Shown here piece after piece: positions 16,961 to 24,560 of a DNA stretch of 64,000 bases (position 1 is its first letter; each line of letters opens with the position of its first letter). A program made the position numbers and the translations under genes. The notes under the pieces were generated by a model, which worked only from the letters and a program-made list of their open reading frames with translations, was not told the origin of the DNA and made no database searches. Source of the DNA: Propionigenium maris DSM 9537 (lineage in GTDB: Bacteria; Fusobacteriota; Fusobacteriia; Fusobacteriales; Fusobacteriaceae); contig NZ_BSDY01000001.1 of the NCBI RefSeq assembly GCF_027925155.1, positions 184,822 to 248,821 on the forward strand, written 5' to 3'.

Positions 16961-17500
16961 TTACTCTGTTCTTTTCAGTCCCCAGAGAGCTCCCCATGTG
17001 AGGAGAACAAGGGTAAGGGGGATCAGAAAAATCCTTACCCTTATAAAAAATACAGTAAGGGTGCTAAAGGCGGGACCAAGGATGATTATAAAGGTGGGAA
17101 CACAGCAGACAAAACCTCCCAAAAGACCTGTAAAGACTCCCAGAAGTCCCCTATTTTTTCTCAGAGGACAGCTGGCAGGATACTTTTTACCATAGATAGC
17201 AATTGCTACATTTAGAGCCACAAGGATCCCGAGGATAAGCCCCAGAGCAATATTCATGGGAGAAACTATAAAATAAAAGTCTCCCGTGGAGAAGGCACCT
17301 ATTCCCTCCCAGATAAAGGGAGCTTTAGTCTTAAAGAGTTGTACTCTCCAGCCTCTCAGGATAACGGTATTAAACCTACCAAAGGGATTACCCAGGGTAA
17401 GGTCCCCTGTGCTGTAAAGGTAGAAGAGGAGATAGAGAAATCCTGCAAGGGATCCCCACCTAACTGCTGATTTCTCCTTAAATATTTTATCTATCTTCAT
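16961..17500 (-). CDS. Integral membrane protein, unknown, paired with the DUF3179 gene
   Basis: The 179-residue protein has about four membrane segments (near 17-35, 82-100, 118-140 and 150-172) and a loop with CPLRKNRG. The third segment carries GGFVCCVPTFIIILGPAF, with a CC pair in the membrane. No firm family. Its start overlaps the DUF3179 gene stop by 14 bases, so the two are translationally coupled and probably act together at the envelope, perhaps in metal or redox handling (inference only). Confidence 0.75.
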   Translation of the reverse strand: MKIDKIFKEKSAVRWGSLAGFLYLLFYLYSTGDLTLGNPFGRFNTVILRGWRVQLFKTKAPFIWEGIGAFSTGDFYFIVSPMNIALGLILGILVALNVAIAIYGKKYPASCPLRKNRGLLGVFTGLLGGFVCCVPTFIIILGPAFSTLTVFFIRVRIFLIPLTLVLLTWGALWGLKRTE

Positions 17501-18497
17501 CTATATCACCTACAACCTTTGATTCAGGGTAGAAGGCATGCCATGCAAACCAGAAGGCATCCATCCCCTTGTGGGGAGTAAGGGAGTGGACTCCAGATTC
17601 CCCTCTAAGGTTCCATACCCTGTTGATTCCTCTATCCCTTATCTTGCCATCCTCCATGTAGAACTCCAGCTCCTCTCCTCTGAACTTTCTTGAGAATGCT
17701 CTCACTGTATCCAGCTCAGGGTCATAAAATACAACGGCCCTGATATCCCCGTGGGTGATGTTAATGATCCCTTTCTTTTTAATTAATTCCCAGGGGACAG
17801 CTGCTGTACTCTTCTCTCCGATTAAGCCTCTAACCATAGCTTTAGGTGGGAGGGTATCGTCTGAGGACATTAGTGGGAAGAATGCTCCTCCAGTATTGTA
17901 GTAGCTGTCTTGGCTGAAGTAATCTCCGTAGGGATCCCTCTCATAGTTCCTGATGGAACCAGTGTCCCTGGAGAGCACTTTACCATAGGGATACTTCTTC
18001 ACAGCTCTCTCCCAGGTGCTCCATACCAATGGAAAGTGTTCTAGAGTGTCTCCCTTTCTCTCGCCCTGAACAGCCTTTCCTATTACCTGTGGCCATAAAC
18101 TCTCTGTTTCTCTGTCATAGATAACTAGGTTGCTGTTCACAAGCTTCCCAGAAACTCCCAGGGTATTGTTGTTGGACGGGTAGTAGCCTACAACTGAGGA
18201 GGTAAGGGGGCAGTAGGTGATGGCTATGTTTCTCCTCTCCATCTTATCATTTATAATCTCATGCCATACGAGAATTTTTTGCGGGATAATCTTTGGGGTG
18301 GAGGACTCCAGGATGAAAACAATATCGTTACCTGACATGTATCCATTCCCTTCCTCAATATCCAGATAAACTGGAGACTCGATGGGGGGAATTCCGTCTT
18401 TCGGGACTCTTCCGCTAAATATATTATCTTCTATCTCTTCCAGAGTATGGGAGAGGAGTATACCTGAGAGAAGAAGGTAGAGAAAAATTTTAATCAA
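17487..18497 (-). CDS. DUF3179 domain-containing protein
   Basis: After an N-terminal membrane/signal segment (IKIFLYLLLSGILLSHTL) the 336-residue protein shows the DUF3179 blocks: AITYCPLTSSVVGYYP with a conserved cysteine, GVSGKLVNSNLVIYDRETESLWPQ in overlapping pieces, and a VHSLTPHKGMDAFWFAWHAFYP end. The family is extracytoplasmic and of unknown function. The first possible TTG (18506) touches the GGAG, so the TTG at 18497, nine bases after it, is preferred. It overlaps the downstream membrane-protein gene. Confidence 0.85.
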   Translation of the reverse strand: MIKIFLYLLLSGILLSHTLEEIEDNIFSGRVPKDGIPPIESPVYLDIEEGNGYMSGNDIVFILESSTPKIIPQKILVWHEIINDKMERRNIAITYCPLTSSVVGYYPSNNNTLGVSGKLVNSNLVIYDRETESLWPQVIGKAVQGERKGDTLEHFPLVWSTWERAVKKYPYGKVLSRDTGSIRNYERDPYGDYFSQDSYYNTGGAFFPLMSSDDTLPPKAMVRGLIGEKSTAAVPWELIKKKGIINITHGDIRAVVFYDPELDTVRAFSRKFRGEELEFYMEDGKIRDRGINRVWNLRGESGVHSLTPHKGMDAFWFAWHAFYPESKVVGDIDEDR

Positions 18498-18711
18498 TTT
18501 AATCAACTCCTTTAAATAAACTATTTATAGTAATACTTCAAAAAAATTAAAGCTGCTTTAAAGAAGGGAGCTCCTTTATTTGAAAATTAGATCCTTTCAG
18601 GGGAAAGCGGTGTAATCCCCTTAAAAAAGAGGATATGGTGGAGGAGCATCTAAGAATTAGGTGAGAGTATGGCTCTTACTATGGAATGTTTAGATAAACT
18701 TAGGAGGAAAG

Positions 18712-18906
18712 ATGAAGAAGAAGCTGTTGGAGATCAATGAACGGATAAAAAGGATATCGGAGCTCTATGAGGAGCATGAGAAGGAGCAGGAGGAGCTCAT
18801 AAGAAATATTATCAAGGGAGCAGAGCTTGACAGGAGGCTGGATCAGATACAGGAGCTCCTGAGAGGTGTAGAGGAGGAACTGGAAAAGGAGAAGATGGGC
18901 AAGTAG
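18712..18906 (+). CDS. Small coiled-coil protein upstream of hsp20
   Basis: The 64-residue protein is almost entirely Glu/Lys/Leu/Ile heptads (INERIKRISELYEEHEKEQE...), predicting one long amphipathic helix or coiled coil. AGGAGG is six bases before the ATG. The Hsp20 gene starts 30 bases after its stop, so they form one unit. A stress or chaperone-adaptor role is only a guess from context. Confidence 0.7.
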   Translation: MKKKLLEINERIKRISELYEEHEKEQEELIRNIIKGAELDRRLDQIQELLRGVEEELEKEKMGK

Positions 18907-18936
18907 AGAATGGAACTGCAGGATAAGGAGGTAGTT

Positions 18937-19365
18937 ATGGCAAATCGAATAAAGAAGTATGATATCTTTAACCCGGGATTTTTAAGAGACTTTTTAGAAG
19001 ATGATTTTCTGACGGACAGCTTCTTTCATAGGAGATTAACCCCTCCAGTTAATATATGGGAGGGAAGCGACAGCTATGTGGTGGAGGTCTCTACTCCTGG
19101 AATAAAAAAGGAAGATATAAAGATAAGGAGAAAGGGGAATGTTCTAACTATCTCCTATGATGATGAGAGCAGGGAGTATAATGAGAAAAACTATCACAGA
19201 AAAGAGTTTCAGAGAAGGTCCTTCAGCAGAAGCCTGAACCTCCCAGAGGATGTGGAGATAGATAAGATCTTAAGTGAGTACAGGGACGGTATCCTGACCA
19301 TCTCCATACCTAAATCGTGGGTTTCTGCATCAGAGGATGAGATCATAGATATAGAGATCAAGTAG
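18937..19365 (+). CDS. Hsp20/alpha-crystallin small heat-shock protein
   Basis: The 142-residue protein has a short N-terminal arm (FNPGFLRDFLEDDFL) and an alpha-crystallin domain from PPVNIWEGSDSYVVEVSTPGIKKEDI (in two blocks) through LNLPEDVEIDKILSEYRDGILTISIPK, with the conserved A/G-x-L-like motif as DGILTI. It holds unfolding proteins in an ATP-independent way. A longer frame begins at 18910, but AAGGAGGT precedes the ATG at 18937. No CIRCE element was seen upstream. Confidence 0.93.
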   Translation: MANRIKKYDIFNPGFLRDFLEDDFLTDSFFHRRLTPPVNIWEGSDSYVVEVSTPGIKKEDIKIRRKGNVLTISYDDESREYNEKNYHRKEFQRRSFSRSLNLPEDVEIDKILSEYRDGILTISIPKSWVSASEDEIIDIEIK

Positions 19366-19528
19366 AGATGATTTACTATTTAAATAAAAAGTTAAAGGGA
19401 GACTTCTATGAGGTCTTCTTTTAGAGTCAAAGAGCAAAGGAAAGGCAAGATTTATTTTATATAAAATAGGTAGGGGATTTAATAAAAAAGAGTCTGTAAA
19501 TACTTTTGATTTTGGAGATAGGTGATGA

Positions 19529-19849
19529 GAGAAGCTCTATAAGATAGGAGAGCTCTCTGAAAAATATGTCCGTTACTTAGATGAGATAGATTCAGCCAGG
19601 GAGAGAGCTGCCATAACCCACGAGGAGATTAATAGCATCTATAACGAGCAGCTCAACCGGACCATGTTTCTTCTATCTATTGTTGCCACTATCTTTCCTC
19701 CTCTGGGGTTTATTACGGATCTTCTGGGAATAAATGTAGGGGGGATTCCAGGAGAGGGGAATCCCGTGGCATTTTTAACAGTATGCGTGTTCCTAGTAAT
19801 CTTAATTATAGGGGAAATTCTAATATTTAAGTTTAAAAGGTGGATCTAG
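19529..19849 (+). pseudogene. Remnant of a ZntB/CorA-type metal transporter (C-terminal third only)
   Basis: An open stretch of about 106 codons, first ATG only at 19664, matches the end of ZntB-like CorA transporters: a helical stalk (YVRYLDEIDSARERAAITHEE) and two membrane helices around the pore motif LLGINVGGIPG, ending FKRWI. A whole ZntB is about 320 residues; the cytoplasmic domain is missing and a stop closes the frame at 19526. It is probably dead, although a short two-helix product from 19664 is formally possible. Confidence 0.75.
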
Positions 19850-19915
19850 GAGAGCTCTCCACAGGGGTGGTGTAGGGGTTAAGAGAATTAAAATTTAGAG
19901 GATTACCAGATTCCT

Positions 19916-20060
19916 TTAGTAGTACAATCTATAGGGAATACAGAGAAGAAGAACCACTATAGATACCCCAAGATAGAAGAGTAAAAGAAATTCCCCGCTA
20001 CTAAAGTGTTTTTTTTCTGAAATCATCCATTCTTTTTTCCAGCTCTAATAAAATTTTCAT
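19916..20060 (-). pseudogene. Small single-span membrane protein split by a frameshift in an A8 run
   Basis: An ATG at 20060 with AGGAGG eight bases upstream (20074-20069) opens MKILLELEKRMDDFRKK, then terminates after a run of eight A. Removing one A restores a 47-residue protein that continues HFSSGEFLLLFYLGVSIVV and ends IPYRLYY, a classic single membrane span, stopping at 19916. Either the gene is freshly broken, the sequence has an error, or polymerase/ribosome slippage on A8 makes the full product. Confidence 0.55.
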
Positions 20061-20226
20061 CCGACATACCTCCTGTTTTTTATGAGGTAATTTTACTAAC
20101 TTTGATGAAAGAAGGTATTGATATTATCAATAAAATTTACTATTATAGATTAATGTTTTTATTCTAGCAGGTTAAAACACTATGGAGATATTTTGGGAAA
20201 TTTATTTTTCATAAAGGAGGGGATAG

Positions 20227-20637
20227 ATGAAGGCCCTTATGGCAACACACCGTTTAATGATAAGTATAAAGGAACTCTGTAAAGTGGGTGAGGTGGATAT
20301 GACCTACAATGAATTTATTATTTTACTGGCTCTCTACGATAAAAAGCACTATGTAGGAACTATCCACCAGGAGACCCTGTTTGACAAGGGTCTTATAGTG
20401 CGGACCCTGAATTCAATGATTGAGAAGGGACTTGCCACTAAATCCAAGGAAGATAGGGGAAATAAGTATCTTCTCACTGAGGTGGGAAGGGAGTCTGTTT
20501 CCCAGCTGTATCTGGATAGAGACCACCTAAGGGAGACAGTTTTCGAGGAGGATGAATTAAAGAGGTTTGAAGAGGTAAAGGAATTGCTAGTTGAACTGGA
20601 TAGGAGGATGCGAAAACATCTTTTTAATGATGAGTAA
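20227..20637 (+). CDS. MarR-type winged-helix transcriptional regulator
   Basis: The 136-residue protein has the MarR layout: an N-terminal dimer helix, a helix-turn-helix (about 28-70: YNEFIILLALYDKKHYV...IVRTLNSMIEKGLATK), a wing with DRGNKYLLT and C-terminal helices ending RMRKHLF. It lacks the usual K/S-R-DRR wing, reading EDRGNKY. AAGGAGG precedes the ATG by eight bases. Target unknown; the nearest genes are remnants, so it may be an orphan. Confidence 0.85.
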   Translation: MKALMATHRLMISIKELCKVGEVDMTYNEFIILLALYDKKHYVGTIHQETLFDKGLIVRTLNSMIEKGLATKSKEDRGNKYLLTEVGRESVSQLYLDRDHLRETVFEEDELKRFEEVKELLVELDRRMRKHLFNDE

Positions 20638-20782
20638 AGAATTAGGAGGTAACCAATTATTTTCCTTTACACCTAACTTCATTACAGAAAAAATGCTTAG
20701 GGACAGAGTACCTGAAGGAGGAGGGGCTTATCTAGAATTGATCTTGGATGCAGTTAATGATAAGGAGATCTATGGTACTTAA
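20630..20782 (+). CDS. Possible 50-residue protein overlapping the MarR stop
   Basis: ATGAGTAA overlaps the MarR stop, giving translational coupling. The product, MSKELGGNQLFSFTPNFITE... ending NDKEIYGT, matches nothing recognised and reads like the tail of a larger protein. It may be a remnant rather than a gene. Confidence 0.3.
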   Translation: MSKELGGNQLFSFTPNFITEKMLRDRVPEGGGAYLELILDAVNDKEIYGT

Positions 20783-20836
20783 GAGGTATAATAGATCTAC
20801 TGAAAGTAGAGGCTATAAAGTGAAAGAAGGGAATAA

Positions 20837-20866
20837 AAAAGCTGGAGGTTATCCTCCAGCTTTTAA
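20837..20866. terminator. Terminator between the MarR unit and the broken monooxygenase gene
   Basis: AAAAGCTGGAGG-TTAT-CCTCCAGCTTTT forms a 12-bp stem with A/T runs on both sides and can serve both convergent units. Confidence 0.85.
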
Positions 20867-20900
20867 TCTCTAACTTATTAGATACTCTATCAAATTAAAA

Positions 20901-21187
20901 CTACTCTACTAAAGTATAAAAATTAACTTCCATTTCCCTTAGATAGAGCTTTTCCAGTTTAGGGAATACTTCCCTGTAATGACTTGATTTCATATGGTTC
21001 TTAAGAGACTCCATGTCCTTCCACTCCTCTATAAAGGAAAAAACAGTTTTATCGGTAGTATCTTGATACAAGTTATATTCTAAGCAACCTCCTCCTTTTT
21101 AGTTTCATCTATTAATTTAGCTGTATAGTCCTTAAACTCTCCGATAAACTCCTTTTTTATGAAGCATCTAGCTGTAACTTTAATCAT
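20901..21187 (-). pseudogene. Antibiotic-biosynthesis-monooxygenase (ABM) domain protein, frameshifted
   Basis: From an ATG at 21187 the frame reads MIKVTARCFIKKEFIGEFKD... and stops at a TAG after LIDETKKEEVA. One base shift in the GGAGGAGG tract continues with CLEYNLYQDTTDKTVFSFIE, then EWKDMESLKNHMKSSHYREV and an end NFYTLVE at 20901. The two parts together are a complete YgiN-like ABM protein of about 95 residues (quinol or small-molecule oxidation). The frameshift suggests a pseudogene, or a sequence error in the G-rich tract. Confidence 0.7.
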
Positions 21188-21272
21188 AATTTACTATCTT
21201 CTTTTATATTTTTAGTTGTTCAACTTAATAATACAGGGCCTTTCCTTAGCATGGCAAATACGTACTTTGAGG

Positions 21273-21288
21273 TAAGTAGATTTACTTA
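21273..21288 (-). promoter_or_regulatory. HxlR-type operator 1 (TAAGTA-N4-TACTTA)
   Basis: TAAGTA-GATT-TACTTA is a perfect interrupted palindrome. Read on the minus strand its flank TCCTACCTTTA matches the flank of operator 2 at 22035-22050, pointing it at the broken ABM gene (start 21187). The HxlR regulator gene lies between the two sites. Confidence 0.65.
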
Positions 21289-21327
21289 AAGGTAGGAAAT
21301 GCAGAGCTCTTGGAAGAGAGAGGAGAG

Positions 21328-21426
21328 ATGAAGTATTATTTTTATTATAAAGTAGCCTTCAAGAGCTTTCACCTCATAGGAGATCCCCCTATAAAATATC
21401 TAATTTATTACAAAACATTATTTTAG
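21328..21426 (+). CDS. Possible 32-residue peptide
   Basis: MKYYFYYKVAFKSFHLIGDP... begins after a GGAG ribosome site with tight spacing and ends just before a strong terminator at 21439. It lies 40 bases behind operator 1 on the plus strand. No homologue recognised; it may be chance, but it is the only frame that explains the plus-strand terminator here. Confidence 0.25.
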   Translation: MKYYFYYKVAFKSFHLIGDPPIKYLIYYKTLF

Positions 21427-21438
21427 AGTTTAAAATAA

Positions 21439-21476
21439 AAAAGCAGCCATTATAATAATTTTAGCTGCTTTTTTTA
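21439..21476 (+). terminator. Plus-strand terminator with no clear gene upstream
   Basis: AAAAGCAGC (21439-21447) pairs with GCTGCTTTT (21464-21472), then T-rich. The dispersed element follows at once, as elsewhere. Confidence 0.75.
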
Positions 21477-21571
21477 TTATTAAGGAAAGTATAGAATTTG
21501 TTAAAAATTTTCATGAAGTAATTAGTATTCCAACTGATTATTAGGATGTAACGTCACGTTGCTTTTTATTA
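21476..21571 (+). repeat. Dispersed terminator-associated element, copy 5
   Basis: ATTATTAAGGAAAGTATAGA starts it; CCAACTGATTATTAGGAT leads into GTAACG-TCA-CGTTGC (21548-21562) plus T5. The second stem pair is a G-U wobble. It abuts the stop of the convergent HxlR gene. Confidence 0.85.
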
Positions 21572-21910
21572 ATCACTATAAGATATCTCGCTCCCCATAT
21601 ATTTTTGAGTCCACTCTGCTATTATCTTTAATGCCGGCATGATATCAGCTCCTTTTTTAGTGAGGAAGTATTCTACTCTTGGAGGGACTTCCGGATAAAT
21701 TTTCTTATTGACCAAGCCCTCACGTTCCAATGCTTTGAGCTGTTCATTGAGAACTTTTTGTGAAATCCCTTTTATCCTTCTTTGTAGCTCCAAAAAACGT
21801 ACCGGTTCCTCTGTGAGGTGAAATAGTATTAATCCCTTCCACTTGCCCTTGAGAACCTCTATTCCCAGGTCAAGGTGACAGACAAAATTTTTACCTTTAT
21901 ATTCAAGCAT
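21569..21910 (-). CDS. HxlR-family transcriptional regulator
   Basis: The 113-residue protein has the HxlR winged helix: an N-terminal cysteine at position 11 (KNFVCHLDLGIEVLKGKWKG), the LLxxLxxxxxRFxELxRxIxGIS-like segment HLTEEPVRFLELQRRIKGIS, the recognition helix QKVLNEQLKALEREGLV and a wing VPPRVEYFLTKKG. In YodB/HypR-type members this cysteine senses quinones, aldehydes or hypochlorite by disulfide or alkylation. It sits between a broken ABM gene and an Fe-S flavoprotein-like gene, both preceded by the same palindrome, so it probably represses both and itself. Confidence 0.92.
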   Translation of the reverse strand: MLEYKGKNFVCHLDLGIEVLKGKWKGLILFHLTEEPVRFLELQRRIKGISQKVLNEQLKALEREGLVNKKIYPEVPPRVEYFLTKKGADIMPALKIIAEWTQKYMGSEISYSD

Positions 21911-22034
21911 AGGTAACTCCTTTAACGATAATGATAAAACTCTTTGAATTATTATATAATTCTTTTGTGAAAAAATAAATGTTATTTTTCTATTTTCTTC
22001 TACCCCTTGAATTATTTAAAATCCTACCTTTAGG

Positions 22035-22050
22035 TAAGTAAACTTACTTA
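22035..22050 (+). promoter_or_regulatory. HxlR-type operator 2 (TAAGTA-N4-TACTTA)
   Basis: TAAGTA-AACT-TACTTA, preceded by CCTACCTTTAGG. It lies between the divergent HxlR gene (start 21910) and the FMN reductase gene (start 22219) and matches operator 1 including the flank. Confidence 0.7.
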
Positions 22051-22218
22051 AAAGTGCCTACTTGTGAAAAATTCCTCGTTTCTATACAATAAACTCACAT
22101 TGAACTTGAAAAGTTAATGACAAGTTCTGCAAATCTACAGGATAGGATTTTCTGTAGAAGGATTATAGGAGTGTATTTGAGAGTTCACACCTTTATCAGA
22201 GAAAAAGGAGGATTTTTT

Positions 22219-22854
22219 ATGAAGGTAGTAGCGTTTAACGGAAGTCCAAAGGCAAATGGAAATACAGGGGCAGCTTTAAAGTTAGTGGCTGAGCAATTGG
22301 AGAAGGAAGGTATAGAGGTAGAGGTAGTACATGTTGGAAATAAAGAACTAAGAGGCTGTATAGCCTGTAATGGTTGTGTGAGAAATAAAGATGAAAAGTG
22401 CATTTTAAAGGATGATTATGTAAATACATGGATTCAAAAAATTAAGGATGCAGATGGAATAATACTAGGGTCTCCAGTACATTATTCTGCCTTAGGAGCT
22501 ACAATGAAGGCATTTCTAGACAGAGCTTTCTATGTGGCAGGTGTAAATGGGTCACTGTTTAGACATAAAGTTGGGGCCTCAGTAGTAGCAGTAAGGCGTT
22601 CAGGAGGATTACCGACCTTTGAACAGCTAAACAACTATATAAATTATTCGGAGATGATAATGCCTACATCAAATTATTGGAATGTTATCCACGGAACAAT
22701 GCCTGGAGATACAGAGGGAGACTTAGAGGGTCAGCAGATAATGAGAGTTTTAGGGAAGAATATGGCGTGGGTATTAAAGCTTGTTGAAAATGGAAGGGGG
22801 AAGGTAGAGGAACCAGAAAGAGAAGACAAGGTATTTACTCATTTTATAAGATAA
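22219..22854 (+). CDS. NAD(P)H-dependent FMN reductase / iron-sulfur flavoprotein-like
   Basis: The 211-residue flavodoxin-fold protein starts MKVVAFNGSPKANGNTGAAL, with the phosphate loop GSPKANGNT, and has the cysteine motif CIACNGCVRNKDEKC (CxxCxxCx7C) near residues 46-60, as in iron-sulfur flavoproteins that bind a 4Fe-4S cluster; then GIILGSPVHYSALGATMKAF. Likely a two-electron reductant of quinones or other electrophiles. The frame extends upstream to 22117, but AGGAGG sits before the ATG at 22219. The HxlR operator upstream suggests induction by reactive electrophiles. Confidence 0.9.
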   Translation: MKVVAFNGSPKANGNTGAALKLVAEQLEKEGIEVEVVHVGNKELRGCIACNGCVRNKDEKCILKDDYVNTWIQKIKDADGIILGSPVHYSALGATMKAFLDRAFYVAGVNGSLFRHKVGASVVAVRRSGGLPTFEQLNNYINYSEMIMPTSNYWNVIHGTMPGDTEGDLEGQQIMRVLGKNMAWVLKLVENGRGKVEEPEREDKVFTHFIR

Positions 22855-22883
22855 TTAAGATTTAAATGTTTACAAGATATAAA

Positions 22884-22918
22884 AAAAGACAGGAAGATAT
22901 TTATTCTCCTGTCTTTTG
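22884..22918 (+). terminator. Terminator of the FMN reductase gene
   Basis: AAAAGACAGGA (22884-22894) pairs with TCCTGTCTTTT (22907-22917). Confidence 0.88.
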
Positions 22919-22919
22919 G

Positions 22920-23011
22920 CTGTTAAGATAAAGTATAAAATTTATAAAAAATTGCTTGAAATAATTAGTGTTCCATTTGATTATCAGGATGCAGCGTCAC
23001 GCTGTTTTTAG
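22920..23011 (+). repeat. Dispersed terminator-associated element, copy 6
   Basis: CTGTTAAGATAAAGTATAAA starts it; TTGATTATCAGGAT leads into GCAGCG-TCA-CGCTGT (22991-23005) plus T4. Stem pair four is G-C, not A-T, the second compensated copy in the window. It meets the stop of the convergent tldE. Confidence 0.85.
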
Positions 23012-24351
23012 TCAGCTGCTATGGAAAGACTCTTTACAGATATAGATGGAGATCCAATAGAGGATAATCCAAAGGAAAGGTCGCTTGCAACCTCAACTAT
23101 ATCCTTAAGGAGCTGGAAGTAGTTCCCGGCTACGGTAATCTGTTTGAGGGCCTTTGTCTTCTTACCCTCAACTATGGCAAACCCTTCAGCAGCAAGGGAG
23201 AAGTCCCCTGAGATAGGGTTGATACCAGAGTGGAGCCCTGCAAAGGAATCGATATAGACACCTTTTTGAATCTCACCAGAGATCTCCTCAGGGGAACGCT
23301 CTCCCTCCAGGATATAGAAGTTTGAAGGGGATATACCTATAGTCCCCTTATAGCTTCCCTTGGAGGCATTACCGGTAGACTCTACCCCGTCGATCTTTGC
23401 AGTCTTGAGGTTATAGAGGTAACTTTCAAGTCTTCCCTTAGCTATAATCTCCTTGTATTTAGTGGGGAATCCCTCGGAGTCGAAGCCTGTGCTTCCAAGT
23501 CCCTTTTCCAGGTGGGGATCATCCACAAGGGTAACTGCAGAGCTGGCAATAACCTCTCCAAGCTGTCCCTTTAACTTTGAGATACCCTTCTGAACGCTTT
23601 CAGCAGAGAAGACACCGCTGAAGGCTCCCAGCATATCCCCAAAGGCTTCATTTCTGATGATAACAGGGAGCTCCCCCTCTACACCGGAAATTGTGTCCAG
23701 CTTCTTTATTGCCTTTTCCACAGCTTCCTCAGCCAGAGCTACAGGATCAAACTCGCCAAAGTCATTCCCCACCTTGAAAGCTGCTCCAGTCTTTACAAGA
23801 TCCCCCTCCTTGGCAACCACAGAGAGATAGGTGTAGGCAGAGTTTCCTCTGTCGGAAAGGTCCATCCCCTTGGAGTTTTTAATTACCCTTTCAGATTCTC
23901 CCATACCAAACATACAGTAGTTGACGCTGGTGATACGGGGATCCTTCTCCATGGCAGTTTTTTCCATGGTAGAGAGAAACTCAACCCTCTCCTCTACACT
24001 GAGATCTGAGAGGGTAGGGTTGTAGTCCTCTACTACTACATACTCTCCTTCTCCGTTATGCATAGGCTCCACTTCATTATTTTCAATGATCTGAGCATTG
24101 TTCAGAGCCTCTTCTATAATATAATCTATATCTCTTTCAGTAAGGGATTCGCTGTAGGAGTATCCCATCTTATTGTCCCTCTTTACTCTGAGAGAGATCC
24201 CCCTTGTGGTGGAATCCGAGTAGCTGTCCACCTCTCCCTTAAATACCTTTACGGTGCTCTTTCCAGAGGACATATAGTATATCTCATACTCCTCTAAATT
24301 TCTTCTATCTAATTCTTTAAAAAGTTCATCGATAAATTCCTTAACATTCAT
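23008..24351 (-). CDS. pmbA: TldE/PmbA metalloprotease-complex subunit
   Basis: The 447-residue protein matches the PmbA/TldD family throughout: an N-terminal domain (EIYYMSSGKSTVKVFKGEVDSYSD), RGISLRVKRDNKMGYSYSE and a C-terminal barrel with FSLAAEGFAIVEGKKTKALKQ (in pieces). It lacks the HExxxH zinc motif, as expected of the TldE subunit. TldD/TldE forms a peptidase cleaving unfolded peptides, and processes microcin B17 and other peptides. The active partner TldD is at 49022. GGAGGT precedes the ATG at 24351; upstream codons to 24399 lack support. Confidence 0.92.
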   Translation of the reverse strand: MNVKEFIDELFKELDRRNLEEYEIYYMSSGKSTVKVFKGEVDSYSDSTTRGISLRVKRDNKMGYSYSESLTERDIDYIIEEALNNAQIIENNEVEPMHNGEGEYVVVEDYNPTLSDLSVEERVEFLSTMEKTAMEKDPRITSVNYCMFGMGESERVIKNSKGMDLSDRGNSAYTYLSVVAKEGDLVKTGAAFKVGNDFGEFDPVALAEEAVEKAIKKLDTISGVEGELPVIIRNEAFGDMLGAFSGVFSAESVQKGISKLKGQLGEVIASSAVTLVDDPHLEKGLGSTGFDSEGFPTKYKEIIAKGRLESYLYNLKTAKIDGVESTGNASKGSYKGTIGISPSNFYILEGERSPEEISGEIQKGVYIDSFAGLHSGINPISGDFSLAAEGFAIVEGKKTKALKQITVAGNYFQLLKDIVEVASDLSFGLSSIGSPSISVKSLSIAAD

Positions 24352-24443
24352 AGGTCTACCTCCATCTAGTAGTTTATTATCCTGGGTATAGAATAACAAA
24401 ATTTAGGGGACATTACAACATCCTATCTGGTTGATCTACTCCC

Positions 24444-24491
24444 TTGACAGAGATAAAAAAATCAGATATCATCTTATCGAAAACGGTTTCG
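24444..24491 (+). promoter_or_regulatory. Promoter and LacI-type operator of the LacI-AKR-treZ operon
   Basis: TTGACA (24444-24449) and TATCAT (24467-24472) are 17 bases apart. CGAAAACGGTTTCG (24478-24491) is a LacI/GalR-type palindrome with the central CG and GxAAxCGxTTxC core, lying at the expected transcription start, so the downstream LacI protein probably represses its own operon. Confidence 0.8.
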
Positions 24492-24560
24492 TTGAGGCTT
24501 GAGATTTATGAAACTATTAAATATAGATTAGGTCTGATTTAAAGATATGAGGGGAGGAGT

